Origin: Pseudomonas agarici
GTDB taxonomy: Bacteria; Pseudomonadota; Gammaproteobacteria; Pseudomonadales; Pseudomonadaceae
Direction of reading: 5' to 3'
Length of the DNA: 64,000 nucleotides
Assembly (NCBI RefSeq): GCF_900109755.1
Contig: NZ_FOAR01000002.1
Location: 62,001-126,000, forward strand
A program made the position numbers and the translations under genes. Below, piece after piece: positions 9,352 through 18,970 of this stretch. The notes below the pieces were generated by a model. It did not search any database, had not been told where the DNA came from, and saw only the letters and a program-made list of their open reading frames with translations. How positions within the stretch are numbered: position 1 is the stretch's first letter; each line of letters opens with the position of its first letter.

Positions 9352-9357
9352 GTGAGT

Positions 9358-10104
9358 ATGCCTGGCAATGATCCTACGTTTTGCCGCTTTTCCGGGGAGC
9401 GCGCCGAGGCAGAGGCTCCCTTGATTGCCGTCATCGGTTCCGACGGCGCGGGCAAAACCACTCTCGCATCCTATTTGTGCAATGCCTTGAAAGCCGAGGG
9501 AGCCAGCTATTCGTATCTTGGCCTTGGCTCCGGCACGATCGGACTGAAGATTGGTGCCTGGCCATTGATAGGCCCGCTGTTGGAGCGCCATCTGACATCC
9601 AAGGCGCGGCAAGCACGTACTGTGGGAGAGCGTATTCCGGGCTTCTTCACGGCGCTGACCATCTATGTCTTTTCAAGGCTGCGTGTGCGCCGATTCAAAC
9701 AGATGCTCAATAAGCGTAAAAAGGTCGGGCTGGTCATCTGTGATCGCTATCCACAGATAGAGGTGCCTGGTTTCTACGATGGGCCGGGGCTCAGTGCCGC
9801 TCGACCAAGTGGTTACCTGACGGCATGGCTGGCCGTTGAGGAGCTTGCCTTGTATCAGCGCATGGCTCTTCACAGGCCTACGCTGGTGATTCGCTTGAAC
9901 ATCGACGTTGAAACTGCGTTGGCCCGTAAGCCTGATCACAACCCGGCGCTGATCAAGAGAAAAGTGGATGTGACCCCGTTGCTGCTTTTCAACGGCGCGC
10001 GAATCGTTGATGTCGACGCGAGCCTGCCTCTCTCGGAAGTTCAGAGCAACTGTTTGGAATTGATTAGGCAAACGCTGAGGCCTAATCGTTCGCCTGCAGG
10101 TTGA
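9358..10104 (+). CDS. P-loop kinase, thymidylate-kinase-like, copy 2
   Basis: A 248-residue paralogue of the preceding protein, sharing the Walker A GSDGAGKTT, the CDRYPQIEVPGFYDGPG region, the PSGYLTAW / NGFVRFLAG block and the signature RLNIDVETALARKPDH. Because this copy keeps the canonical DRY, it looks closer to the ancestral kinase. The upstream gene stops at 9351, so the two are almost contiguous; ATG at 9358 is preferred over GTG at 9352. Two tandem kinases could phosphorylate different substrates or form a heterodimer; this is inference. A strong intrinsic terminator follows, which ends the operon here. Confidence 0.75.
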   Translation: MPGNDPTFCRFSGERAEAEAPLIAVIGSDGAGKTTLASYLCNALKAEGASYSYLGLGSGTIGLKIGAWPLIGPLLERHLTSKARQARTVGERIPGFFTALTIYVFSRLRVRRFKQMLNKRKKVGLVICDRYPQIEVPGFYDGPGLSAARPSGYLTAWLAVEELALYQRMALHRPTLVIRLNIDVETALARKPDHNPALIKRKVDVTPLLLFNGARIVDVDASLPLSEVQSNCLELIRQTLRPNRSPAG

Positions 10105-10117
10105 TGGGGCTATATGG

Positions 10118-10140
10118 GCGGCATGCGCCGCTATTTTTTT
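10118..10140 (+). terminator. Rho-independent terminator after the kinase pair
   Basis: GCGGC at 10118-10122, loop ATGC, GCCGC at 10127-10131, followed by TATTTTTTT. It separates the long ceramide operon from the phosphoethanolamine transferase gene, which would then need its own promoter or read-through. Confidence 0.7.
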
Positions 10141-10217
10141 GCGCAACGGCGACTTGATCCGGTTCTGACCGCGGGTGTGGATGCTGGTGGACATTGTTTG
10201 AATACAAAGAGGGTTTC

Positions 10218-11981
10218 ATGAACGCGATGCAGTCTGCTTTTTCAACCCGTCAGCCGACGAACTGGCCGGGCCTGCTCTGGAGTTTCATTTTCTTCTGGTA
10301 CTTTTCCGGGGTGACGCAACTGCTGATCGTTCATGCGGGTGTGGCAGGTTGGAAAGGAATGCTTCAGGCCTCAATGGTCACGGTGCTGTGGTTGATTCCA
10401 TTGATCCTTTTTCCGGCCAAAGCGCGGGTATTGGCGGGGCTGATCGGCGTTGTCCTGTGGGCGTCTTCGCTCTCGGGCCTGCTTTATTTTCAGATCTATG
10501 GTCAGGAGTTTTCCCAAAGCGTGATTTCCATCATGTTCGATTCGAATATGCAGGAGTCATCCGAGTACCTGGGGCACTATTTCTCCTGGTCGATTGTTAG
10601 CGTGGTCGCGGCTTATACCTTGGGTGGGCTGGTGCTCTGGACGCGCGTGCGCCCCGCGTATCTGTCTCGCAGGGCGATTGTGACGTGTTGTGCGTTGTTC
10701 ATTGTGGTGGGGGCTGGGTTCAACGCAGTCAATCAGTTGCGTAAACGCCCGACGCTCAGCCTGGCGATCTCCAAGTTCGAAGAAAACATCGAGGCTGCGG
10801 CGCTGTGGCAAATGGTCGTGGGGTACCACCAGTACCGTCAGCAACTGGCTGAAATGTCGAAGATGCTCGCCGTGCAGGCGCAGATACCACCCTTGCTGAA
10901 CCTTTCCGATAGCCATGCCGGACAACGCTCGACACTGGTGCTGGTCATCGGGGAATCGACTAACAGCCAGCGCATGAGCCTGTACGGTTACGCCCGGCAG
11001 ACCACGCCAAACCTGGATCAACTGCGTGATCAACTGCAGGTCTTCGATCACGTCATTACGCCCCGTCCCTATACCATCGAAACGCTGGAACAGGTGCTGA
11101 CATTTGCCGATCAGGAACATCCGAATCTGTTTCTGAGCACGCCCACGGTGGTCAGCATGATGAAGCAGGCGGGCTATAAGACGTTCTGGATCACCAATCA
11201 GCAGACCATGACCAAGCGCAACACGATGCTAACGCTGTTCTCGAAACAGGCTGATGAGCAGCGGTACCTGAACAACAATCGCGACCAGAACCAGACCAGC
11301 CAATACGATGAGGATGTACTCGAACCCTTCTCGAAGGTATTGGAGGACGATGCTCCGCGAAAACTGATTGTGGTGCACCTGCTCGGTACGCATATGAGCT
11401 ACAAGTATCGTTATCCCGAGTCGTATGACTATTTCAAGGATCGCACCGGCGTGCCGGCCAACGTTACGCAAAGCCAGTTGGCGTTCTACAACGCCTATGA
11501 CAACGCGGTGCGTTACAACGACTATGTGGTGTCGTCACTGATCAAGCGATTCAGTGATACCGATCCCAACGGCTTTCTGCTCTATTTGTCCGATCACGGC
11601 GAGTCTGTCTACGACCCTGTCGCTCCGGATGTCTTGGGGCGTAATGAAGCCGCGCCCACGCGGCCGATGTACACCGTGCCCTTTATTGTGTGGAAGTCGC
11701 CAAGTTGGAAGTCAGCACAAGGTACGACGATGGAGCCTCCTGAATACCTGGCGCGCCCTTACAGCACATCGCACTTCATTCACAGTTGGGCGGATCTTGC
11801 AGGGTTGCGATTCGGTGAATTCGACCCTACAAAAAGTGTCGTGAACGCTGGATTCAAACCGACGCGATTGTTGATTGGCAATCCTCATAATCCATCGAGC
11901 CTGCGCGATTTCAGTCTGCTGCCTTCCGATCCGCAGCAAGGTTCAGCTGCCCAAATAGCACAGCAGGGCGGTAAGCCGTAA
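10218..11981 (+). CDS. Phosphoethanolamine transferase, CptA/EptA family
   Basis: A 587-residue inner-membrane enzyme: five hydrophobic N-terminal segments, then a periplasmic sulfatase-fold domain. The nucleophile loop GESTNSQRMSLYGY carries Thr248, the residue that receives phosphoethanolamine in this family; metal ligands are seen in SDHGE (Asp459, His460) and a GTHMS segment. The loop is closest to CptA, which adds phosphoethanolamine to LPS core heptose, rather than EptA (lipid A). Start is ATG 10218 with GAGG upstream. Its place at the end of the ceramide locus suggests it decorates either the ceramide (giving ceramide phosphoethanolamine) or LPS; which of these cannot be told from sequence. 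Confidence 0.85.
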   Translation: MNAMQSAFSTRQPTNWPGLLWSFIFFWYFSGVTQLLIVHAGVAGWKGMLQASMVTVLWLIPLILFPAKARVLAGLIGVVLWASSLSGLLYFQIYGQEFSQSVISIMFDSNMQESSEYLGHYFSWSIVSVVAAYTLGGLVLWTRVRPAYLSRRAIVTCCALFIVVGAGFNAVNQLRKRPTLSLAISKFEENIEAAALWQMVVGYHQYRQQLAEMSKMLAVQAQIPPLLNLSDSHAGQRSTLVLVIGESTNSQRMSLYGYARQTTPNLDQLRDQLQVFDHVITPRPYTIETLEQVLTFADQEHPNLFLSTPTVVSMMKQAGYKTFWITNQQTMTKRNTMLTLFSKQADEQRYLNNNRDQNQTSQYDEDVLEPFSKVLEDDAPRKLIVVHLLGTHMSYKYRYPESYDYFKDRTGVPANVTQSQLAFYNAYDNAVRYNDYVVSSLIKRFSDTDPNGFLLYLSDHGESVYDPVAPDVLGRNEAAPTRPMYTVPFIVWKSPSWKSAQGTTMEPPEYLARPYSTSHFIHSWADLAGLRFGEFDPTKSVVNAGFKPTRLLIGNPHNPSSLRDFSLLPSDPQQGSAAQIAQQGGKP

Positions 11982-12142
11982 GTAGGGCGCTGTCATACTT
12001 GAAAATAACTGACAAAGCTGGCCGCACGATAATGCCAGCTTAATTCAGATGCGGTGATATCAGCTCAGTCAGCGGCTTTGGCAGGCTGCTGAGTACAATC
12101 CTCCCATTGTGAGAGCCACTCTCAGCGACTACACTCTTGCCC
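11982..12142. other. Intergenic region before the copper operon
   Basis: Contains the inverted pair TGTCA ... TGACA around 11991-12015 and a GTGAGAG/CTCTCA inverted repeat at about 12110-12125, just ahead of the small copper-associated gene. Either could be a site for a copper-responsive regulator; no CusRS or CopRS genes lie in the window, so control would come from elsewhere. Confidence 0.3.
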
Positions 12143-12484
12143 ATGAAGCGTTATCTGCGGTTTTGCATCATCTTCATGATTAGCTTGGCGCTTCCCCTCA
12201 GCGGGATGGCGGGCGTTCAGGCATCGGCGCAACCGTGCCCGATGGAAGCTAGCGGCATGGCGATGGTGGAGGGCATGATCCCCGATTGCTGTCAGGATAC
12301 CAAGAGCCCCTCAGAGCACGGTAAGCCGTGTAAATCAGGTCAAGAGTGCAAGACCGGGAGCATGCTGCAAGTCTCGGTCATTAAGATGCCTGTTACCTTG
12401 TCCCATGCCGTTGTCACCTCCTTCTCCGGCGATTTTTCGCCTGTACCGACCCCGTCCGGGGTGTGGCGCCCGCCGCGCGTTTGA
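12143..12484 (+). CDS. Small exported Cys/Met-rich protein, copper-associated (DUF2946-like)
   Basis: A 113-residue protein with a signal peptide (hydrophobic residues about 5-25, then an ASA-like cleavage region) and a mature part rich in Cys, Met and His: CPMEASGMAMVEGMIPDCC, then GKPCKSGQECKTGSM. Short proteins of this kind often open copper efflux operons in pseudomonads and may bind metal in the periplasm. It sits 98 bp before cusC and reads in the same direction. I identify it by composition and place rather than by a firm family match. ATG 12143 is used. Confidence 0.6.
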   Translation: MKRYLRFCIIFMISLALPLSGMAGVQASAQPCPMEASGMAMVEGMIPDCCQDTKSPSEHGKPCKSGQECKTGSMLQVSVIKMPVTLSHAVVTSFSGDFSPVPTPSGVWRPPRV

Positions 12485-12582
12485 TTCCTATCCCACGTTG
12501 AGCTTCATTCCGCATTCACGGAGTGGCCTTGTTGTGCCTGTGCTTTGAGCACGCGCAATGGATGACCAGAGGAATCGTAAGC

Positions 12583-13839
12583 ATGAACTCCAAGTGCTAT
12601 CGCACGGGCTGGCCTTTAGTGGTCGGCATTGCGGCAAGCCTATTGGCTTTGCCGAGCTTGGCTGCGCCACTGACACTCGATGAAGCGCTACGGCTGGCCG
12701 AAAACACGGCGCCGTCGCTGAACGCGCAAGACTCAAAAATCCAAGCAGCTAGCAGTGCCGCTATTCCCGCCGGCGAGCTACCTGATCCCAAGCTGATTCT
12801 GGGGGTGCAAAATTTTCCCGTCGGCGGGCCGAATCGAGGCAGTATCGACGATGATTTCATGACCATGCGAATGGCGGGGATCAAGCAGGAGGTGCCCAAC
12901 AGCTACAAGCGCAAAGCGCGTATTGAAGTCGCTGATGCGAGCGTCGATCGTGCGACGGCAGAGCGTCGAATAGAGCGCCTGAATGTGCGCCTGTCCACGG
13001 CCATGGCCTGGATCAACAGTTACTCCGTTGAGCGCAAGGACGCGCTGTTTCAGGAATTCTACAAAGAGAACCGCCTACTCGGCGATACCGTCCGGGCCGA
13101 GATCGCCAGCGGCCGCGCGCAGCCGTCCGATGCGGTAACACCTAAGCAAGAAGCGGCTCAGTTGGAGGAGGAGCAGGACGAATTGATCCGGCAGAGAGAC
13201 CAGGCCCGAGCGGCGCTCAAACGTTGGATTGGCGCCGCGGGCAACGACAAGCCGGTAGGTGGCTTGCCAAATTGGTCTCCTGATACCGCAGGCTACACCC
13301 GCCACTTGCACAACCATCCCAGGTTGGCGGCCTATGTACCCATGACCCGAGAGGCGCAGGCCAAAGTTCGTGAAGCCGAGTCAGAGAAGCATTCGGACTG
13401 GAGTTGGGAAGTTGACTACCAGCATCGCGGACGCGAGTTCGGCGACATGGTCAGCGTGCAGTTTTCCTTTGACCTTCCGCTGTTTCCGGGCACACGCCAA
13501 AACCCGAAGATTGCCGCGAAGTACGCCGAGCTCAATCAGATCGAGGCCGAGCGTGAAGCCGCTTTGCGCGAGCACAATCAGGAGCTGGAGGACGAGCTTG
13601 CCAACTATGAACGCCAGAATCGCGCGGTTCGCCGCAGTCAGGAAAGCCTGGTGCCTCTGGCCAGGGAAAAGGTCGACCTCAGCATGGCCGGTTATCGCGC
13701 CGGAAAGGCCGATTTAGGTTCAGTGGTCACTGCCCGCCGCGAGCTGATCGAAGCCCGCCTCAAGCAAATCGATGTTGAGGAGCAACGTGCGTTAGCCAGT
13801 GCTCGCCTCTACTTAGCCTATGGGGAGTCTGCTCAATGA
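12583..13839 (+). CDS. cusC: Outer membrane factor CusC/CzcC-like (TolC family)
   Basis: A 418-residue protein with a signal peptide (ending near SLAAP) and two alpha-helical repeats typical of TolC-type outer membrane proteins (LTLDEALRLAENTAP in the first; the second contains the VPLAREKVDLSMAGYRAGKADL pattern split across its helix). It forms the exit duct of the tripartite pump encoded by the next two genes. I chose ATG 12583, preceded by AGAGGA, because the upstream in-frame extension has no signal peptide. Its ATGA overlap with cusB shows coupled translation. Confidence 0.85.
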   Translation: MNSKCYRTGWPLVVGIAASLLALPSLAAPLTLDEALRLAENTAPSLNAQDSKIQAASSAAIPAGELPDPKLILGVQNFPVGGPNRGSIDDDFMTMRMAGIKQEVPNSYKRKARIEVADASVDRATAERRIERLNVRLSTAMAWINSYSVERKDALFQEFYKENRLLGDTVRAEIASGRAQPSDAVTPKQEAAQLEEEQDELIRQRDQARAALKRWIGAAGNDKPVGGLPNWSPDTAGYTRHLHNHPRLAAYVPMTREAQAKVREAESEKHSDWSWEVDYQHRGREFGDMVSVQFSFDLPLFPGTRQNPKIAAKYAELNQIEAEREAALREHNQELEDELANYERQNRAVRRSQESLVPLAREKVDLSMAGYRAGKADLGSVVTARRELIEARLKQIDVEEQRALASARLYLAYGESAQ

Positions 13840-15320
13840 GTTCTAACATGTGGAAAGTGGCCTTACTGATGGGGATCTCGGCTGCCTTCGGCATCGCGGG
13901 CGGATACTGGATACCTAAAGCGCAAATGGCGGGAATGCCAGGAGCCTCGACTCAACCGGAGCCAAAAGGCTCAACGGATCGCAAGGCACTGTACTGGTAT
14001 GACCCGATGTACCCGCAGCAAAAATTTGATCATCCGGGCAAGTCGCCTTTCATGGATATGCAACTGGTTCCCCAATACGCCGATGGCGGCGGCGACAGTG
14101 CATCGGTTCGCATTGATCCAAGCTTGACGCAAAACTTCGGTGTGCGGTTTGCCACTGTCAGCAAAGGCGTATTCGCTTCAAGCGTGGACGTGGTCGGCGT
14201 CCTGGCATTTAACGAGCGGGATGTCGCCGTCGTTCAATCCCGGACTGCGGGTTTTGTCGAGCGCGTTTATGCCCGAGCGCCTGGCGATGTACTCAATGCC
14301 AATGCCGCATTGGTGGATATTCTGGTACCGGAATGGGCAGGTGCGCAGGAAGAGTTTCTGGCGCTCAAGCAAAACGGCGATTCGGCTTTGCTGGGCGCGG
14401 CTCGCCAACGACTGCGGCTGACCGGCATGCCGACCGGATTGATTGCCCAGGTCGAGCGCAGTGGCAAAGTCCAACCGACCCTGACCATCAGCAGCCCTAT
14501 GGGTGGCGTGCTGCAAGAGCTGAACGTGCGCGAAGGCATGACGATTGCCGCAGGCCAGACATTGGCCCGTATCAACGGTTTGAGCAAGGTCTGGATGGAG
14601 GTGGCCGTCCCGGAAGCCGAGGCGGGATCGCTGTTAATCGGCCAAGCAGTGCAGGCGCATTTCCCGGCATTTCCCGGGACGACGATCAAAGGGACCGTCA
14701 GCACGATTCTTCCCAACACCAACCCTGACAGCCGCACCCTTCGCGTGCGCATCGAGCTGCCCAATCCAGACGGGCATCTCAGGCCTGGTTTGACCGCACA
14801 AGTGAGTATCAGCCGCTCCACGCAGCAGAGTGTCTTATGGGTGCCTAGCGAAGCGGTTATCCGCACGGGGCGCAGAGCCCTGGTGATGCTTGCGCAGGAT
14901 GGCGGTCGTTACCGTCCGGTAGAAGTGCAGATAGGACAGGACAACGACGGCAAAACCGCCATATTGAAAGGCCTGGAGGAAGGACAGAAGGTAGTGTCCT
15001 CGGGGCAGTTCCTGCTCGACTCGGAAGCCAGTCTCAAAGGCATCGTTGCAACCCCGTTGGATATGTCCACGCCAAGCACGGCGTCCGCGGTCTTGCATGA
15101 GGCGCAAGGCCAGGTTCTGGAAATCGATAATGCCCAGGTCAAAATTGCCCACGGCCCGTTCAACACCCTGGGTATGCCGGGTATGACCATGAGCTTCCCA
15201 CTGGCCAATCCGGCGCTGATGGTGGGTATCAAAGCCGGCGATAAGGTTCGATTCTCAGTGAGCCAGAATGATGATGGCCTGCATGTCGAGACATTGGAAA
15301 AAACGGGAGGCCAGCCATGA
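13836..15320 (+). CDS. cusB: CusB-type RND adaptor with heavy-metal domain and C-terminal CusF domain
   Basis: A 494-residue membrane-fusion protein. After an N-terminal anchor it has the heavy-metal-binding domain YDPMYP ... [16 protein letters not shown], then the barrel-sandwich/lipoyl and beta-barrel regions of HlyD-type adaptors. The last ~75 residues form an extra domain with [11 protein letters not shown], the metal-binding Met pattern of CusF. CusB passes Cu(I)/Ag(I) to CusA; here a CusF-type chaperone is fused to it. It overlaps the genes on both sides by 4 nt. The fusion is seen in some proteobacterial adaptors but is combined here with a separate CusF gene. Confidence 0.85.
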   Translation: MSSNMWKVALLMGISAAFGIAGGYWIPKAQMAGMPGASTQPEPKGSTDRKALYWYDPMYPQQKFDHPGKSPFMDMQLVPQYADGGGDSASVRIDPSLTQNFGVRFATVSKGVFASSVDVVGVLAFNERDVAVVQSRTAGFVERVYARAPGDVLNANAALVDILVPEWAGAQEEFLALKQNGDSALLGAARQRLRLTGMPTGLIAQVERSGKVQPTLTISSPMGGVLQELNVREGMTIAAGQTLARINGLSKVWMEVAVPEAEAGSLLIGQAVQAHFPAFPGTTIKGTVSTILPNTNPDSRTLRVRIELPNPDGHLRPGLTAQVSISRSTQQSVLWVPSEAVIRTGRRALVMLAQDGGRYRPVEVQIGQDNDGKTAILKGLEEGQKVVSSGQFLLDSEASLKGIVATPLDMSTPSTASAVLHEAQGQVLEIDNAQVKIAHGPFNTLGMPGMTMSFPLANPALMVGIKAGDKVRFSVSQNDDGLHVETLEKTGGQP

Positions 15321-18300
15321 TTGCCGCGCTGATTCGCTGGTCGGTGGGCAACCGCTTCCTGGTGCTGCTGGCCACGCTGTTCATCACGGCATGGGGGATC
15401 TGGTCGGTTCAAACTACGCCTATTGATGCACTGCCGGATCTGTCGGATGTGCAAGTCATCATCCGTACCCCTTATCCAGGCCAGGCGCCGCAGATCGTTG
15501 AGAACCAGGTGACCTACCCGTTGGCTACCACCATGCTCTCGGTCCCCGGGGCTAAGACGGTTCGTGGGTATTCCTTTTTCGGCGACAGCTTTGTTTACGT
15601 GTTATTTGAAGATGGCACCGACCTGTATTGGGCTCGCTCGCGGGTCCTGGAATATCTGAGTCAAATACAAAGCCGCTTGCCGGCGAGCGCCAAGCCAGCC
15701 CTCGGCCCGGATGCGACCGGGGTGGGGTGGATTTACCAATACGCCTTGGTCGATCGTAGTGGCGAGCATGACCTGGCACAGTTGCGCGCCTTGCAGGACT
15801 GGTTCTTCAAATTCGAACTCAAGACCTTACCCAACGTTGCGGAAGTAGCCACCGTGGGGGGCATGGTCAAGCAATATCAAGTTCAACTCGATCCGCTGAA
15901 GATGGCTAGCTTGGGCATCACCCAGGCCGAGGTGACCGATGCCATCGGCAAGGCGAATCAAGAGACCGGTGGCGCTGTACTCGAATTGGCCGAGACGGAA
16001 TTCATCGTGCGTGCCTCCGGCTACTTGAAGACGCTCAATGACTTTCGAGCCATTCCACTCAAGCTCGGCATAGGTAATGTGCCCGTCACCTTGGGAGATG
16101 TGGCCACGATTCATCTGGGCCCGGAAATGCGGCGCGGCATCTCCGAGCTCGACGGCGAAGGCGAGGCCGTTGGCGGCGTGGTGATTTTGCGCAGCGGCAA
16201 AAATGCGCGAGCGACCATTGCGGCGGTCAAAAGCAAACTCGAAGAGCTCAAAAGTAGTCTGCCTAAGGGAGTGGAAATCGTCACCACCTATGACCGCAGC
16301 AAACTGATTGATCGCGCGGTGGAAAACCTCAGCCATAAGTTGATTGAAGAATTCATCGTGGTTGCGCTGGTTTGCGGGATTTTCCTCTGGCACCTGCGCT
16401 CATCGTTGGTGGCGATCATCTCCTTGCCCGTGGGGGTGCTGATTGCTTTCATCGTCATGCGCCACCAAGGGATTAACGCCAACATCATGTCGCTGGGGGG
16501 GATTGCCATCGCCATTGGCGCCATGGTCGATGCTGCGGTGGTGATGATCGAGAATGCGCACAAAAAGATCGAGGCTTGGCATACGGACCACCCTGGGCAG
16601 GAACTGCAGGGCGAGGAGCACTGGCGCGTGATGACTGACGCGGCGACCGAGGTCGGCCCGGCGTTGTTCTTCTGCTTGTTGATCATCACCTTGTCTTTCA
16701 TTCCGGTGTTCACACTCGAGGCGCAGGAGGGGCGCTTGTTCGGTCCGTTGGCATTCACTAAAACCTATGCCATGGCCGCTGCGGCGGGGTTGTCCGTGAC
16801 CTTGGTACCGGTGCTGATGGGTTACTGGATTCGCGGGCGGATCCCTGAAGAAAAACACAACCCGTTAAATCGCTGGTTGATCCGTATTTATGAGCCCGCT
16901 TTGGACGCAGTATTGCGTTGGCCGAAAGCCACGATGCTGGTCGCGCTACTCGTTTTTGTCAGTGCCCTGTGGCCTATTTCCCATCTCGGTGGTGAATTTC
17001 TTCCACGTCTGGACGAGGGCGATCTGCTCTATATGCCTTCGGCGCTGCCGGGGCTATCGGCACAGAAAGCCTCACAGCTGCTGCAGCAGACCGATAGGTT
17101 GATCAAAACCGTCCCTGAGGTTGAACACGTATTTGGCAAAGCCGGTCGGGCTGAAACTGCTACGGACCCGGCACCGTTGGAGATGTTTGAAACCACCATC
17201 CAATTCAAGCCGCATGACCAATGGCGTCCTGGCATGACTCAGGAAAAGCTCGTAGAAGAGCTTGATCGGATTGTCCGCGTACCGGGTCTGACCAATATCT
17301 GGATTCCACCGATTCGCAACCGTATCGATATGTTGGCCACCGGTATCAAGAGCCCTATCGGGGTGAAAGTCGCTGGCACCAACCTGATGGAAATTGACGC
17401 GGTCACGCAGGCCGTCGAGAAAGTCGCCAAAGGGGTGCCGGGTGTCAGCTCGGCTTTGGCCGAACGGCTGACCGGTGGCCGTTACATTGACGTAGACATC
17501 GATCGCACGGCTGCGGCTCGCTACGGAATGAACATTGCTGATGTGCAAGCCATTGTGGCCAGTGCCATTGGCGGTCAAAACGTGGGAGAAACCATCGAAG
17601 GTCTCGCGCGCTTCCCTATCAGCGTCCGTTATCCACGTGAATGGCGTGACTCGCCCGGCGCTTTGGAACAACTGCCGATCAACACTTCGATGGGCACGCA
17701 GATCACCCTGGGTACGGTAGCGAAGGTGAAGGTTAGCGACGGCCCGCCAATGCTCAAGAGCGAGAACGCTCGTCCTTCGGGTTGGGTGTATATCGACGCG
17801 CGTGGTCGGGACATCGCCTCCGTTGTGGCTGATCTACGACTGGCAGTGAATAAGCAGGTCAAGTTGCAGCCGGGGATGAGCTTGGCGTACTCGGGACAAT
17901 TCGAGTTTTTGGAGCGAGCCAATGCACGCCTCAAACTGGTCGTGCCCGCCACGCTGTTGATTATCTTCGTGCTGCTTTACCTCACCTTCACGCGTTTCGA
18001 TGAGGCGTTGTTGATCATGGCCACCTTGCCTTTTGCGCTGTCTGGGGGCGCGTGGTTCATTTACCTCTTGGGTTTCAACCTGTCGGTGGCGACCGGGGTG
18101 GGCTTTATTGCCCTGGCCGGGGTGTCTGCCGAGTTCGGCGTGATCATGCTGCTGTATTTGAAGAATGCCTGGGCCGAAAGCCAAACCGCTGGCGATGGTT
18201 CTGAGCGCGGGCTGGTGGCGGCGATTCGGGAGGGGGCTGTACAACGTGTTCGCCCTAAGGCCATGACCGTGGCAGTCATCATCGCCGGTTTGTTACCCAT

Positions 18301-18475
18301 TCTGTTGGGCAGCGGTACTGGCAGTGAAGTGATGAGTCGCATCGCTGCGCCGATGGTCGGTGGGATGGTCACCGCTCCTTTGCTTTCCCTCTTTGTCATA
18401 CCGGCGGCTTATCGCTTGATGCGACGCCGCCATCTTTGCGCTGTACCCACCAACGATGAAGGAAAAATCCTATGA
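15317..18475 (+). CDS. cusA: Cu(I)/Ag(I) RND efflux pump CusA
   Basis: A 1052-residue heavy-metal RND transporter: 12 membrane segments in two halves and two large periplasmic loops. The proton-relay Asp is in [14 protein letters not shown]. The three methionines that bind Cu(I)/Ag(I) in E. coli CusA sit in recognisable contexts here: [21 protein letters not shown] and [11 protein letters not shown]. That favours monovalent copper/silver over zinc-cobalt-cadmium CzcA. It is in the middle of the cusCBAF operon, with 4-nt ATGA overlaps at both ends. Confidence 0.92.
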   Translation: MIAALIRWSVGNRFLVLLATLFITAWGIWSVQTTPIDALPDLSDVQVIIRTPYPGQAPQIVENQVTYPLATTMLSVPGAKTVRGYSFFGDSFVYVLFEDGTDLYWARSRVLEYLSQIQSRLPASAKPALGPDATGVGWIYQYALVDRSGEHDLAQLRALQDWFFKFELKTLPNVAEVATVGGMVKQYQVQLDPLKMASLGITQAEVTDAIGKANQETGGAVLELAETEFIVRASGYLKTLNDFRAIPLKLGIGNVPVTLGDVATIHLGPEMRRGISELDGEGEAVGGVVILRSGKNARATIAAVKSKLEELKSSLPKGVEIVTTYDRSKLIDRAVENLSHKLIEEFIVVALVCGIFLWHLRSSLVAIISLPVGVLIAFIVMRHQGINANIMSLGGIAIAIGAMVDAAVVMIENAHKKIEAWHTDHPGQELQGEEHWRVMTDAATEVGPALFFCLLIITLSFIPVFTLEAQEGRLFGPLAFTKTYAMAAAAGLSVTLVPVLMGYWIRGRIPEEKHNPLNRWLIRIYEPALDAVLRWPKATMLVALLVFVSALWPISHLGGEFLPRLDEGDLLYMPSALPGLSAQKASQLLQQTDRLIKTVPEVEHVFGKAGRAETATDPAPLEMFETTIQFKPHDQWRPGMTQEKLVEELDRIVRVPGLTNIWIPPIRNRIDMLATGIKSPIGVKVAGTNLMEIDAVTQAVEKVAKGVPGVSSALAERLTGGRYIDVDIDRTAAARYGMNIADVQAIVASAIGGQNVGETIEGLARFPISVRYPREWRDSPGALEQLPINTSMGTQITLGTVAKVKVSDGPPMLKSENARPSGWVYIDARGRDIASVVADLRLAVNKQVKLQPGMSLAYSGQFEFLERANARLKLVVPATLLIIFVLLYLTFTRFDEALLIMATLPFALSGGAWFIYLLGFNLSVATGVGFIALAGVSAEFGVIMLLYLKNAWAESQTAGDGSERGLVAAIREGAVQRVRPKAMTVAVIIAGLLPILLGSGTGSEVMSRIAAPMVGGMVTAPLLSLFVIPAAYRLMRRRHLCAVPTNDEGKIL

Positions 18476-18825
18476 AACTGACTCTGATGGCAGTTGTAGC
18501 CACCGTAGCTGCGCTCTCCTTTAACGCCTACGCAGAAGAGATGAATAGGGGGGGAGAGTCGATGCAAGACATGAACATGAGCCCTGCGGCCAAGGCGATG
18601 AGCGCAACCAAGACACAAGGAATCATCAAGGCGATTGACGCAGAGAAGCACACGGTAACCATCGCACATGAAGCCATCCCGGCTATCAAGTGGCCCGCCA
18701 TGACCATGGCATTTTCTACGACAGCGAATCAGATAGTCGGGCTTAGCTCAGGCGATCACGTTGCGTTCACCTTCGACCGTGTCGATGGCACGGCAAAGAT
18801 TGAATCTATTGAAAAAATGAAATAA
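18472..18825 (+). CDS. cusF: Periplasmic copper/silver chaperone CusF
   Basis: A 117-residue exported protein with a signal peptide ending at AYA-EEM and one CusF domain. The ligand set is visible: His in [12 protein letters not shown] and WPAMTMAF (Trp and two Met), matching the His-Trp-Met-Met site of E. coli CusF that binds Cu(I) or Ag(I) and hands it to CusB. It is the last gene of the operon. A weak hairpin (AACCGG/CCGGTT, 18839-18863) follows but lacks a good T-run. Confidence 0.88.
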   Translation: MKLTLMAVVATVAALSFNAYAEEMNRGGESMQDMNMSPAAKAMSATKTQGIIKAIDAEKHTVTIAHEAIPAIKWPAMTMAFSTTANQIVGLSSGDHVAFTFDRVDGTAKIESIEKMK

Positions 18826-18970
18826 CGCCGAGGCGGATAACCGGTTCGACTGTCGGGCCGGTTGTCTACAGGAAATAACTTGTTTCCTGGCGCTCAATTT
18901 AAACCAGTGCAAAGGAAAGTGCTGCACTGGGCAGTACGCCTCAGTTACCAGCACAGGTAAAGGGTTTTGC

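Noticed and set aside
14267..14866. 199-codon minus-strand frame inside cusB
   Set aside because: Antisense shadow; Ser/Arg/Thr-rich with no motif, and cusB on the other strand has clear domains.
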